Counted from the stretch's first letter, positions 1 through 5,089 are shown. The stretch: DNA of 6,838 nucleotides from Methanomassiliicoccales archaeon (GCA_025457905.1 JALOTM010000044.1:1-6838), one strand, 5' to 3'. Notes: generated from the sequence alone by a model not told the origin. Program-made: numbers and translations.

Positions 1-248
1 TCACCCGCCAGAGGGCCAGGGTCATCGGCTCGAACGGGAAGACCCGCAGGCTGATCGAGGACCTCACCGGCGTCTACATGTCCGTCTACGGCAGCACTGT
101 GGGCCTCATCGGCCAGCCGGAGCAGGTCGAGGTCGCCAGGAAGGCAGTGGACATCCTGCTGCGCGGAAGCGAGCACTCCACCGTGTACAGCTACCTGGAG
201 CGCAGCCGGCCCAAATTGCGCATCATCGAGATGGGCTTCGAGCCCTAG
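1..248 (+). CDS. KH-domain rRNA-processing protein (archaeal Dim2/Pno1 type), 3' end
   Basis: The last 81 codons of a gene that begins before the window; the first whole codon is at position 3 and the stop is TAG at 246-248. The sequence VIGSNGKTRRLIEDLTG holds the GxxG loop (GSNG) of a type I KH RNA-binding domain, followed by a strand resembling SVYGSTVGLIG and a helix with QVEVARKAVDILLRG, as in the second KH domain of archaeal Dim2/Pno1 homologues. The C-terminal tail ending LRIIEMGFEP is also typical. Proteins of this family bind the 3' region of small-subunit rRNA and help its maturation (established for eukaryotic Pno1; studied archaeal homologues agree). The N-terminal half, including the first KH domain, is outside the window. 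The next gene starts 5-11 nt downstream, so the two are probably co-transcribed. Identification is by motif, not by a database search. Confidence 0.85.
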   Translation, partial: TRQRARVIGSNGKTRRLIEDLTGVYMSVYGSTVGLIGQPEQVEVARKAVDILLRGSEHSTVYSYLERSRPKLRIIEMGFEP

Positions 249-259
249 GGGCCGTGAGC

Positions 260-766
260 ATGACCGAAGGTAGGGGCCAATCGAGTGGAAGGAAGGTCGA
301 GCTGCCGCTCGAGCAGCTCTTCAGGGACGAGCACGAAGGCGTCGTGCGGCTGGCGAAGGCGTTCGGGGAGGAGCTCGGCGAGGCAAGGGTCCTTGCCATC
401 GCGGAGAGGATGAGCGCGGAGGACTCGGCCGCGAGGCTCCGGAAGAGGCTGGAGGGCATCCCCCATGCATGCCTGCAGGACTTCATCTCCTACCATGACC
501 GGGTGATGGGCGACAGCATCTCCAGCGGCGCCCAGTCCGGAGAGAACGTCGAGGTCGGGGATGGCAGGTTCGTCTACGTGATGAGGGAGTGCATGTGGGC
601 CAGGACCTTCAGGGAGCTGGGGGCCGCGGACCTGGGGTACGCGCTGAACTGCAGCTCCGACTTCGCAAGCGCCAGATGCTTCAACCCCAAGCTGAGGCTC
701 ACCCGCAGCAAGACCCTCATGATGGGCGACGACTGCTGCGAATTCGTGTACACCTGGGACGACTGA
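260..766 (+). CDS. L-2-amino-thiazoline-4-carboxylic acid hydrolase family protein
   Basis: A 168-residue protein. The C-terminal part, with FNPKLRLTRSKTLMMGDDCC followed by EFVY, matches the signature end of the ATC hydrolase family (PF14196), where a Leu-x-Arg-x-Lys-Thr-Leu stretch leads into a Gly-Asp-x-Cys-x-Phe motif; here the cysteines are about residues 159 and 160. The characterised bacterial enzyme hydrolyses L-2-amino-thiazoline-4-carboxylate on the way to L-cysteine, but archaeal members are numerous and their substrates unknown, so the name is a family label only. No signal peptide or membrane segment is visible, so it is probably cytoplasmic. ATG 260 was chosen; a GTG six bases earlier (254) is an in-frame alternative, and neither has a strong ribosome site. 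It lies just after the KH gene on the same strand and is separated from pus10 by a 111-bp gap with its own promoter, so it probably belongs to the upstream transcript. Confidence 0.75.
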   Translation: MTEGRGQSSGRKVELPLEQLFRDEHEGVVRLAKAFGEELGEARVLAIAERMSAEDSAARLRKRLEGIPHACLQDFISYHDRVMGDSISSGAQSGENVEVGDGRFVYVMRECMWARTFRELGAADLGYALNCSSDFASARCFNPKLRLTRSKTLMMGDDCCEFVYTWDD

Positions 767-819
767 GGTCCGCCTGGGAAAGGAGCGCCTTGGAGGTCTT
801 GGTACTCTCGGACCGCTCA
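764..819 (+). terminator. possible imperfect stem-loop after the ATC hydrolase-family gene
   Basis: The stop codon region reads TGAG-GTCCG (764-772) and can pair with CGGAC-CG-CTCA (809-819), leaving a two-base bulge and a loop of roughly 36 bases. There is no following run of T, so this is not a classical terminator. It sits between the end of one transcript and the promoter of pus10, where a 3' end would be expected. It may be chance in GC-rich DNA. Confidence 0.18.
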
Positions 820-843
820 GTAATTGGGCCTTTCGCCAAGATA

Positions 844-851
844 GATTTAAG
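844..851 (+). promoter_or_regulatory. TATA-like box for the pus10 operon
   Basis: GATTTAAG is an AT-rich octamer in GC-rich surroundings, preceded by purine-rich AAGATA that could act as a BRE. Archaeal TATA boxes are centred about 26-27 bp before the transcription start, which would place the start near 873-878, at the ATG of pus10 (878). This predicts a leaderless mRNA, consistent with the absence of a Shine-Dalgarno sequence there. It argues against the in-frame GTG at 866, which would lie upstream of the transcript. Confidence 0.5.
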
Positions 852-877
852 AGCACAATCGGTCTGTGCCGCTCATC

Positions 878-2110
878 ATGAACGAGCTCGCCGCCAGGGC
901 GGAGAAGGCACTGTCCCAGGACCTCTGCGACCACTGCCTGGGGCGCCTGTTCGCCCGTGTGGATACCGGCCTCTCCAACAGCGAGAGGGGGGAGTCGCTG
1001 CGCATGGCCGTGGCCCTGGAGAGGGCGCTGCAGGATAAGGAGCCGCTCCCGCCGCACTCCAAGTGCGCCGTCTGCGAGGACCTTTTCGACATGGTCCCCC
1101 GCTTCGCGGAGGCGGTGGTGGAGAAGCTCCAGCCGCTGGAGTTCGAGACGTTCCTCGTGGGAACGCGCATCGACCCCATCATCGTGGAGAGGGAGGAGAG
1201 GCTGTGGGGGGTGGTGGGCCAGGACAAGGCCGAGACCATCAAGGCCGAGATGAACCAGGAGATCGGAAAGGCTGTCCAGTCGCGCATCCCTCATGAGGTG
1301 GAGTTCACCACGCCAGACGTGGTGGCCCTGGTGGACACCCGCTTCTGCCACGTGGAGCTGGACATATCCCCGCTGTTCGTGTACGGCCGTTACCGCAAGT
1401 TCTCGAGGGAGATCCCCCAGACGAGGTGGCCCTGCAACCGCTGCCGGGGCAAGGGCTGCTCAAAGTGCGGCGGCACAGGCAAGATGTACCAGACCAGCGT
1501 GCAGGAGCACATCGGGGGCCCGCTGCAGCGCGAGGCCCAGGGAAAGGACCATTTCTTCCATGGGATGGGGCGGGAGGACATCGACGCGCGCATGCTAGGT
1601 AACGGCAGGCCATTCGTGCTGGAGGTTCGCGAGCCCGTTAGGAGGCAGATAGACCTCCTGGCTATAGAGAACGAGGTCAATGAGGTCGGCCGGGGAGTGG
1701 TGGAGGTGACTGGCTTGAGATTCTCCACCCGGGAGGAGGTTCGCCGCGTCAAGCTGGCCTCGCCGGACAAGGAGTACCGGGTGCGCATCCGCCTGGAAAG
1801 CAAAGTTAATAAGGAGCAATTGGATGAGGTAGTCCAATCGCTCAAGCGCATACGTATCACCCAGCAGACGCCAACTCGGGTCTCGCACAGGCGGGCCGAC
1901 TTGGCCAGGGAGCGCGAGATCAAGGACCTCGTCCTCGAGGAGTTCGACGGGGCCTCGGCCACGCTCCGGGTGCGCACCGAGTCCGGGACGTACGTGAAGG
2001 AGTTCGTCCACGGTGACTCGGGGCGCACGGTCCCCTCCCTGGCCGGGAAGCTCGGAATACCGTGCACCGTGGAGTGTCTGGACGTGATCGAGATTGCGGA
2101 TCAGAGTTGA
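878..2110 (+). CDS. pus10: tRNA pseudouridine synthase Pus10 (tRNA U54/U55)
   Basis: A 410-residue archaeal Pus10, the enzyme that isomerises uridines 54 and 55 in the T arm of tRNA. The N-terminal accessory (THUMP-containing) region has paired cysteines C17/C20 (CDHC) and C63/C66 (CAVC), a zinc site. A second cysteine-rich knuckle follows at residues 186-201 (CNRCRGKGCSKCGGTG). The catalytic motif is GREDIDARMLGNGRPF, with D234 the expected catalytic aspartate by alignment to the pseudouridine synthase fold. Later family motifs are TPTRVSHRRADLAR and GTYVKEFVHGDSGRTVPSL. Length is normal. The ATG at 878 fits the TATA-like box at 844-851 as a leaderless start; GTG 866 would add four residues. 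It is the first gene of the operon with rpl21e, rpoF, DUF655 and ksgA. A short stretch at about 1797-1840 has unusually AT-rich codons compared with the rest. Confidence 0.95.
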   Translation: MNELAARAEKALSQDLCDHCLGRLFARVDTGLSNSERGESLRMAVALERALQDKEPLPPHSKCAVCEDLFDMVPRFAEAVVEKLQPLEFETFLVGTRIDPIIVEREERLWGVVGQDKAETIKAEMNQEIGKAVQSRIPHEVEFTTPDVVALVDTRFCHVELDISPLFVYGRYRKFSREIPQTRWPCNRCRGKGCSKCGGTGKMYQTSVQEHIGGPLQREAQGKDHFFHGMGREDIDARMLGNGRPFVLEVREPVRRQIDLLAIENEVNEVGRGVVEVTGLRFSTREEVRRVKLASPDKEYRVRIRLESKVNKEQLDEVVQSLKRIRITQQTPTRVSHRRADLAREREIKDLVLEEFDGASATLRVRTESGTYVKEFVHGDSGRTVPSLAGKLGIPCTVECLDVIEIADQS

Positions 2111-2119
2111 GGGATCACA

Positions 2120-2413
2120 ATGGTAAGACCATCACACGGCCCAAGGAAGAAGTCGAGACAGATACTCAGCAAGTCCCCCAGGTCCAGGGGGCTGTCTCCC
2201 ATCACCCACGAGTTCCAGGAGTTCGAGGTAGGGGAGAAGGTCCACATCTACCTCGACCCCAGCATCCACCACGGCATGCCCGCGGTGCGCTTCCACGGGA
2301 AGACCGGCACCGTCACGGGGACGCAGGGCAGGGCTTTCGTCCTGGCCGTCAAGGACGGGGACAAGACCAAGACCGTCCTCTCCACCCCAGAGCACCTTAG
2401 GAAGTCCAATTGA
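2120..2413 (+). CDS. rpl21e: 50S ribosomal protein L21e (eL21)
   Basis: A 97-residue basic protein matching eL21, a large-subunit ribosomal protein found in archaea and eukaryotes. The N-terminus (MVRPSHGPRKKSR) is a basic rRNA-binding tail. The following region, FEVGEKVHIYLDPSIHHGMP and then RFHGKTGTV, is the SH3-like barrel core typical of the family, with GKTGTV the best conserved part. The length agrees with archaeal homologues of about 95-100 residues. ATG 2120 lies 9 nt after the pus10 stop; the GAGGGATCA preceding it resembles a ribosome site overlapping that stop, which suggests translational coupling to pus10. Confidence 0.95.
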   Translation: MVRPSHGPRKKSRQILSKSPRSRGLSPITHEFQEFEVGEKVHIYLDPSIHHGMPAVRFHGKTGTVTGTQGRAFVLAVKDGDKTKTVLSTPEHLRKSN

Positions 2414-2415
2414 GC

Positions 2416-2429
2416 TGGTGAGGCAAATG
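2416..2429 (+). promoter_or_regulatory. ribosome binding site that sets the rpoF start
   Basis: After the eL21 stop (TGA 2411-2413) the sequence runs GCTGGTGAGGCAAATG. GGTGA pairs with the 3' end of archaeal 16S rRNA and lies about five bases before ATG 2427. The in-frame GTG at 2418 falls inside this site, so it is unlikely to be the start. An almost identical arrangement precedes the DUF655 gene. Confidence 0.6.
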
Positions 2430-2750
2430 TCCGAAGAGCGGCTGGTCACCTTGGCTGAGGTCAAGGAGCTGATGCAGGAGGAGGCGAAGGAGCGGGCCGA
2501 GCTCACCAACGAGCAGAAGGTCACGCTGGACCACGCCTCCAAGTTCTCCAAGCTCTCCACGGGGGAGGCGAAGGCCCTCCTCGAGGACCTGAAGCAGCTG
2601 GAGTTCATCTCCGAGACCGTGGCCTATCGCATCGTGGACATCTGCCCGGTCTACCCCGAGGATGTGCGAGCCCTTTTTGCCAAGGAAAGGCTTATCCTAG
2701 AGAAGAAACAAATAGACCAGGTAATCGCCGCGGTCAAGAAGCACGTCTGA
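2427..2750 (+). CDS. rpoF: DNA-directed RNA polymerase subunit F (Rpb4 homologue)
   Basis: A 107-residue, highly charged helical protein. The pattern VTLAEVKELMQEEAKERAEL, then LDHASKFSKLSTGEAKALLE, then CPVYPEDVRALFAKER fits archaeal RpoF, whose C-terminal part has an HRDC-like fold. RpoF forms a stalk with RpoE (Rpb7) on RNA polymerase and helps promoter opening, processivity and RNA binding. The position directly after rpl21e and before DUF655 is the usual archaeal place for this gene. The ATG at 2427 is chosen because GGTGA sits just before it. The gap to the previous gene is 13 nt. Near its end (about 2675-2722) codons are more AT-rich than elsewhere, with no obvious consequence. Confidence 0.93.
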   Translation: MSEERLVTLAEVKELMQEEAKERAELTNEQKVTLDHASKFSKLSTGEAKALLEDLKQLEFISETVAYRIVDICPVYPEDVRALFAKERLILEKKQIDQVIAAVKKHV

Positions 2751-2753
2751 GCT

Positions 2754-2766
2754 GGTGGGACGAATG
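2754..2766 (+). promoter_or_regulatory. ribosome binding site that sets the DUF655 start
   Basis: GGTGGGACGAATG follows the rpoF stop (TGA 2748-2750). GGTGG serves as the ribosome site for ATG 2764; the in-frame GTG at 2755 is inside it. The region from the stop codon to the start differs from the rpl21e/rpoF junction at only three positions out of nineteen. Confidence 0.55.
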
Positions 2767-3312
2767 GAGGACTACGCTCACATACTTGACTATCTACCAC
2801 AAGGGCTCCCAGCGGAGCGTGGGTTCAAAAGGGACCCGCTGGCCTATGCCCTGGGGGAGACGGAGTTCAAGCTTTTCGAGCTGGTCCCGAAAGTGAACGT
2901 CCCCCTGATCATCGGCGAGCGCGTCTACATCGGCAAGGAGGCGGAGAAGCGGGACAAGATCGCGCACGTGAAGCGGCGCGTCTCATATGAGGAGCTGACC
3001 GCCGCCGCGCACTCCGAGATGCCATTCGTGATCGCCGAGATAGCCAAGCAGAACGAGGCCCGTTACGTGAAGTTCTTCAACGAGGCCCAGGCCATCACCA
3101 CCAGGTTCCACATGCTCGAGCTGCTTCCCGGCCTGGGAAAGAAGACCATGTGGGCCATCATCGAGGAGCGCAAGAAGGGCCCCTTCAAGGACTTCGCGGA
3201 CATCGCCGCCAGGGTGCCCTCCTTCAAGCACCCCGAGAAGGTCATCGCCAAGCGCATCGAGATGGAGCTGGCGGACCCTGCGCAGAAGTACCACATCTTC
3301 GTGGCCAGGTAG
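2764..3312 (+). CDS. DUF655 family nucleic-acid-binding protein (HhH domain)
   Basis: A 182-residue protein of the archaeal DUF655 family (COG1491, predicted RNA-binding). The N-terminus MEDYAHILDYLPQG and the segment around residues 34-70, FKLFELVPK then VYIGKEAEKRDKIAHVKRR, form the expected small beta-rich domain. The C-terminal half has a clear helix-hairpin-helix: LELLPGLGKKTMWAIIEERK (residues 118-137), with PGLGKK as the hairpin, then a second hairpin-like FKDFADIAARV. Such motifs bind nucleic acid backbone without sequence specificity. Its exact role is not known; its fixed place between rpoF and ksgA suggests a part in transcription or ribosome assembly (inference). The stop TAG (3310-3312) is directly followed by, and in frame with, the ATG of ksgA. 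Confidence 0.88.
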   Translation: MEDYAHILDYLPQGLPAERGFKRDPLAYALGETEFKLFELVPKVNVPLIIGERVYIGKEAEKRDKIAHVKRRVSYEELTAAAHSEMPFVIAEIAKQNEARYVKFFNEAQAITTRFHMLELLPGLGKKTMWAIIEERKKGPFKDFADIAARVPSFKHPEKVIAKRIEMELADPAQKYHIFVAR

Positions 3313-4110
3313 ATGACGCCCACCGAAGTGAAGGAGATCCTGGCGCGATACGGCATCTCCCCCACGAAGTCGAGGGGGCAGAACTTCCTTCTGGACGAAC
3401 GAGTGGCCGACCGCGAGGTGCAGGGCCTGGGCATCGGCCCGGAGGACGAGGTCCTCGAGGTGGGGCCGGGCCTGGGGATACTTACCGAGCGCGTTCTGTC
3501 GTTGGCCTCGAGGACCATCTGTGTCGAGCTTGACCCAGGGGTGGCCTCGTACATCCGCGGCCGCTTCGGGGGTCGCGTGGACCTCATCGAGGGCGATGCC
3601 CTGGAAGTGGCCCTGCCGAGCTTCGACCTGTTCATCTCCAACATACCGTACAGCATCTCCTCCCCCCTGATCTTCCGCATCCTCGAGCAGGACTTCCGAA
3701 GGGCGGTGGTAATGGTTCAGAAGGAGTTCGCGGACCGGATGGCTGCCAAACCTGGCAGCGACGACTACTCGCGGCTCTCGGTCAGCACCTACTACCGGGC
3801 CAGGTGCGAGCTGATGGAGCACGTGCCCCGCTCCAAGTTCTGGCCCCAGCCGGAGGTGGATTCCACCATCGTCCGATTGGAGCCGCGGCCACCCCCCTTC
3901 AAGGTGGAGAACGAGCGCTTCTTCCTGCACCTGGTCGGCCTCCTCTTCCAACATCGCCGCAAGAAGATAGGCACCGTGCTGAAGATGACCGGCCAGGTGA
4001 AGAAGGGCTCATTGCAGCCCCTTCCCCACGTGGACCGAAGGGTCGAGGAGCTGGCTCCTGAGATGATCGGCGAGCTGGCGGACGCGATCTGCCAGGCCAA
4101 CCGTCTCTAG
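3313..4110 (+). CDS. rsmA: 16S rRNA dimethyladenosine transferase KsgA/RsmA (Dim1)
   Basis: A 265-residue SAM-dependent methyltransferase that dimethylates two adjacent adenosines in the 3'-terminal helix 45 loop of 16S rRNA, a late quality step in small-subunit assembly. Motifs: RGQNFLLDERV (residues 21-31) at the N-terminus; GPGLG (51-55) for SAM binding; acidic E72 in CVELDP; GDA (94-96); and NIPY (110-113), the catalytic N-I/L-P-Y motif. The C-terminal domain (about 190-265) contains FFLHLVGLLFQHRRKKI, the usual rRNA-contacting helix region. Length and motifs are complete. The ATG abuts the DUF655 stop with no gap, so translation is likely coupled; GGCCAGG just before it could act as a weak ribosome site. 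It is the last gene of the operon. In many archaea a HemK/PrmC-type methyltransferase comes next, but not here. Confidence 0.96.
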   Translation: MTPTEVKEILARYGISPTKSRGQNFLLDERVADREVQGLGIGPEDEVLEVGPGLGILTERVLSLASRTICVELDPGVASYIRGRFGGRVDLIEGDALEVALPSFDLFISNIPYSISSPLIFRILEQDFRRAVVMVQKEFADRMAAKPGSDDYSRLSVSTYYRARCELMEHVPRSKFWPQPEVDSTIVRLEPRPPPFKVENERFFLHLVGLLFQHRRKKIGTVLKMTGQVKKGSLQPLPHVDRRVEELAPEMIGELADAICQANRL

Positions 4111-4114
4111 CGCC

Positions 4115-4354
4115 CTACGTCTTCGAGGTGGCCTTGAACCAGAACAGGATGAAGAAGGCCATCAGCACGGCCATTATCAGCGAGAAGGCGCTCAGCACCC
4201 ATTGGCCCACGCTCGCGAATACCACCGTGGCTATGGCGAAAGCGATGAGCACCAGGGCGAGGCGCAGCGCCTGCGGCCCTCGGCCTATTGTCTTTATGCC
4301 TTCCGGGACGGCCCCTTCCTCGGCCTTCTCCGGTACCTGCGCGCCCTCCGCCAT
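4115..4354 (-). CDS. small two-helix membrane protein of unknown function
   Basis: A 79-residue protein, not recognised as a named family. The first 28 residues are hydrophilic and acidic (MAEGAQVPEKAEEGAVPEG), followed by two strongly hydrophobic segments at about 29-49 (ALRLALVLIAFAIATVVFA) and 52-73 (WVLSAFSLIMAVLMAFFILF), joined by a very short turn (SVGQ), and a short basic end KATSKT. This predicts a helical hairpin in the membrane; no cleavable signal peptide is evident. The start is set by a perfect GGAGGT at 4363-4368, eight bases before the ATG. It lies 23 bp downstream of the NifX-like gene on the same strand, so the two are likely co-transcribed. Its stop codon is only 4 bp from that of ksgA. 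The reading frame stays open far upstream across the NifX-like gene, but that extension is an out-of-frame shadow. Confidence 0.75.
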   Translation of the reverse strand: MAEGAQVPEKAEEGAVPEGIKTIGRGPQALRLALVLIAFAIATVVFASVGQWVLSAFSLIMAVLMAFFILFWFKATSKT

Positions 4355-4362
4355 TTCTCGGT

Positions 4363-4368
4363 ACCTCC
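4363..4368 (-). promoter_or_regulatory. strong Shine-Dalgarno for the two-helix membrane protein
   Basis: Read on the minus strand, GGAGGT is followed by ACCGAGAA and then ATG. It is a perfect match to the anti-Shine-Dalgarno complement at normal spacing and decides the short start of this gene over any upstream extension. Confidence 0.7.
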
Positions 4369-4377
4369 CCGCAGGGA

Positions 4378-4761
4378 TCAGATGGTCTTCCCGGCGTAGG
4401 TAGCGCCCTTGCATTCCTTGAGCTTGCCGGCAGCACACTTCTTGACCGCATCCGCCACCGTTCCGCTGCAACCCGCCTTTACGTTGATGCCCGCGTCCTT
4501 GAGGATCTTGTAGGCACGGGGACCGATGGTGCCAGTGATAACCGTACCCACCTGCATCTTGCTCACGTTCTGCGCCGCGTTGGGGCCTTTCTCGTCGGGG
4601 GCGCCCTTGGACCTGCACTCCACCACCTTGTAATTCTCCGGGCTTCCCTCGAAGATCAGGAAATGGGTGCAGCGGGCCATAGGTCCCACCTTGCTTCCCA
4701 ATGTCCCACCCATGCTCGACACGGCTATCCTGCACTCGTTCGCTGAAGGCTTGCTGCTCAT
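4378..4761 (-). CDS. NifX/NifB-like dinitrogenase iron-molybdenum cofactor family protein
   Basis: A 127-residue protein covering a single dinitrogenase Fe-Mo cofactor biosynthesis domain (PF02579). Visible family motifs are CRIAVSSMGGTLGSKV near the N-terminus, MARCTHFLIFEG (28-39), and the C-terminal half with VGTVITGTIGPRAYKILKDA followed by GCSGTVADAVKKCAAGKLK. Related domains in NifX, NafY and VnfX bind iron-sulfur or Fe-Mo precursor clusters, but stand-alone archaeal copies are common in organisms without nitrogenase and their roles are mostly unknown. Six cysteines occur, at residues 10, 31, 49, 98, 109 and 117, which is more than a minimal domain needs and could allow cluster or metal binding (inference). 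No membrane segment; probably cytoplasmic. ATG 4761 is preceded by GGAGGT at 4768-4773. It is followed closely by a small membrane protein gene and preceded by a 453-bp region without a confident gene. Confidence 0.85.
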   Translation of the reverse strand: MSSKPSANECRIAVSSMGGTLGSKVGPMARCTHFLIFEGSPENYKVVECRSKGAPDEKGPNAAQNVSKMQVGTVITGTIGPRAYKILKDAGINVKAGCSGTVADAVKKCAAGKLKECKGATYAGKTI

Positions 4762-4767
4762 TCGCTG

Positions 4768-4773
4768 ACCTCC
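4768..4773 (-). promoter_or_regulatory. Shine-Dalgarno for the NifX-like gene
   Basis: On the minus strand GGAGGT is followed by CAGCGA and then ATG (4761), a perfect match at six-base spacing. This fixes the start and shows the mRNA has a leader rather than being leaderless. Confidence 0.7.
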
Positions 4774-4796
4774 CGAGGAGTGGTTGGTGTGGATAG

Positions 4797-4841
4797 AAGA
4801 TTAACCTATGCATTCCTCCTTCGTTAAGTATGTTAACTAAC
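4797..4841 (-). promoter_or_regulatory. AT-rich candidate promoter/operator of the NifX-like gene
   Basis: This is the AT-richest stretch near the gene. On the plus strand it contains GTTAA at 4823-4827 and GTTAAC at 4832-4837, nine bases apart, plus TTAAC at 4801-4805. On the minus strand, CTTAAC or GGTTAATC could serve as a weak TATA box, giving leaders of roughly 38 or 15 nt to ATG 4761. The repeated GTTAA units, about one helical turn apart, could also bind a regulator. No single element stands out, so both readings are tentative. Confidence 0.3.
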
Positions 4842-4929
4842 CCTGCCCCAACAGAGGGGGATCGGGTTTTATGTGCCTGACTTGCTCCACCGGCACCTGG
4901 ACCTCGGTCAACGGCTCAGCCTCAGGCAT
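4837..4929 (-). CDS. candidate 30-residue ORF upstream of the NifX-like gene
   Basis: A short open frame encoding a 30-residue peptide that begins MPEAEPLTEVQVPVEQ and ends LLGQG. It is acidic at first and proline-rich, and not recognised. The upstream AGGA is too close to the ATG (two bases) to be a convincing ribosome site. In-frame codons upstream run back only to a TAA at 4963-4965. It might be a small protein, the end of a broken gene, or chance in GC-rich DNA. An overlapping 24-codon frame on the plus strand (ATG at 4871) is equally possible, so neither is well supported. Confidence 0.15.
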   Translation of the reverse strand: MPEAEPLTEVQVPVEQVRHIKPDPPLLGQG

Positions 4930-4962
4930 CGTCCTGGGCTCGTGAAGTAAAGCCCCCCGGCA

Positions 4963-5089
4963 TTAGCCAGCGACCCTCTTCATGGCCGGGACCAGGAGCC
5001 CTGCTCGCAGAAGCGCAATGCCTTCAGCGTCAGCCTGATAAACGAGGGAGAGCCCCCCCTATCGTCAGCAGCCCCATGGTCTCCGTCAT
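4963..5089 (-). pseudogene. possible frameshifted small gene, broken at a run of seven G
   Basis: On the minus strand, ATG at 5087-5089 starts MTETMGLLTIGG, then reaches a run of seven G (5053-5059). In the original frame translation ends soon after at a TGA (5030-5032). If one G is dropped it continues LSLVYQADAEGIALLRAGLL and then VPAMKRVAG to TAA (4963-4965), giving a coherent, mildly hydrophobic 41-residue product. Neither half is recognised. Upstream another frame is open (FSGLMGIVDP), so the original gene may have been longer with a further shift. No ribosome site is visible before the ATG. Explanations are gene decay, a homopolymer sequencing error, or chance. It would be transcribed in the same direction as the NifX-like gene. 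Confidence 0.25.

Noticed and set aside
245..1351. A 368-codon open frame on the minus strand opposite the ATC hydrolase-family gene and the start of pus10
   Set aside because: It is antisense to genes with recognised motifs and a promoter, is rich in His, Leu, Arg and Pro as expected for antisense of GC-rich genes, and shows no family motif.
1432..1480. DnaJ-like cysteine repeat in pus10 as a sign of gene fusion
   Set aside because: The CxxCxGxGCxxCxGTG knuckle is a regular part of archaeal Pus10, so it is not an inserted domain.
2983..3954. A 323-codon open frame on the minus strand opposite DUF655 and ksgA
   Set aside because: A composition shadow: it spans the junction of two well-identified plus-strand genes and shows no domain.
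4115..4813. A long minus-strand open frame of 232 codons from ATG 4813 that runs through the NifX-like gene and ends as the two-helix membrane protein
   Set aside because: The first part is the out-of-frame shadow of a gene with clear PF02579 motifs, GGAGG is only one base from its ATG, and the membrane protein has its own perfect GGAGGT at 4363-4368.
4871..4945. A 24-codon plus-strand frame starting MCLTC, with a CxxC
   Set aside because: No well-placed ribosome site, it overlaps the minus-strand candidate, and it is too short to tell from chance.
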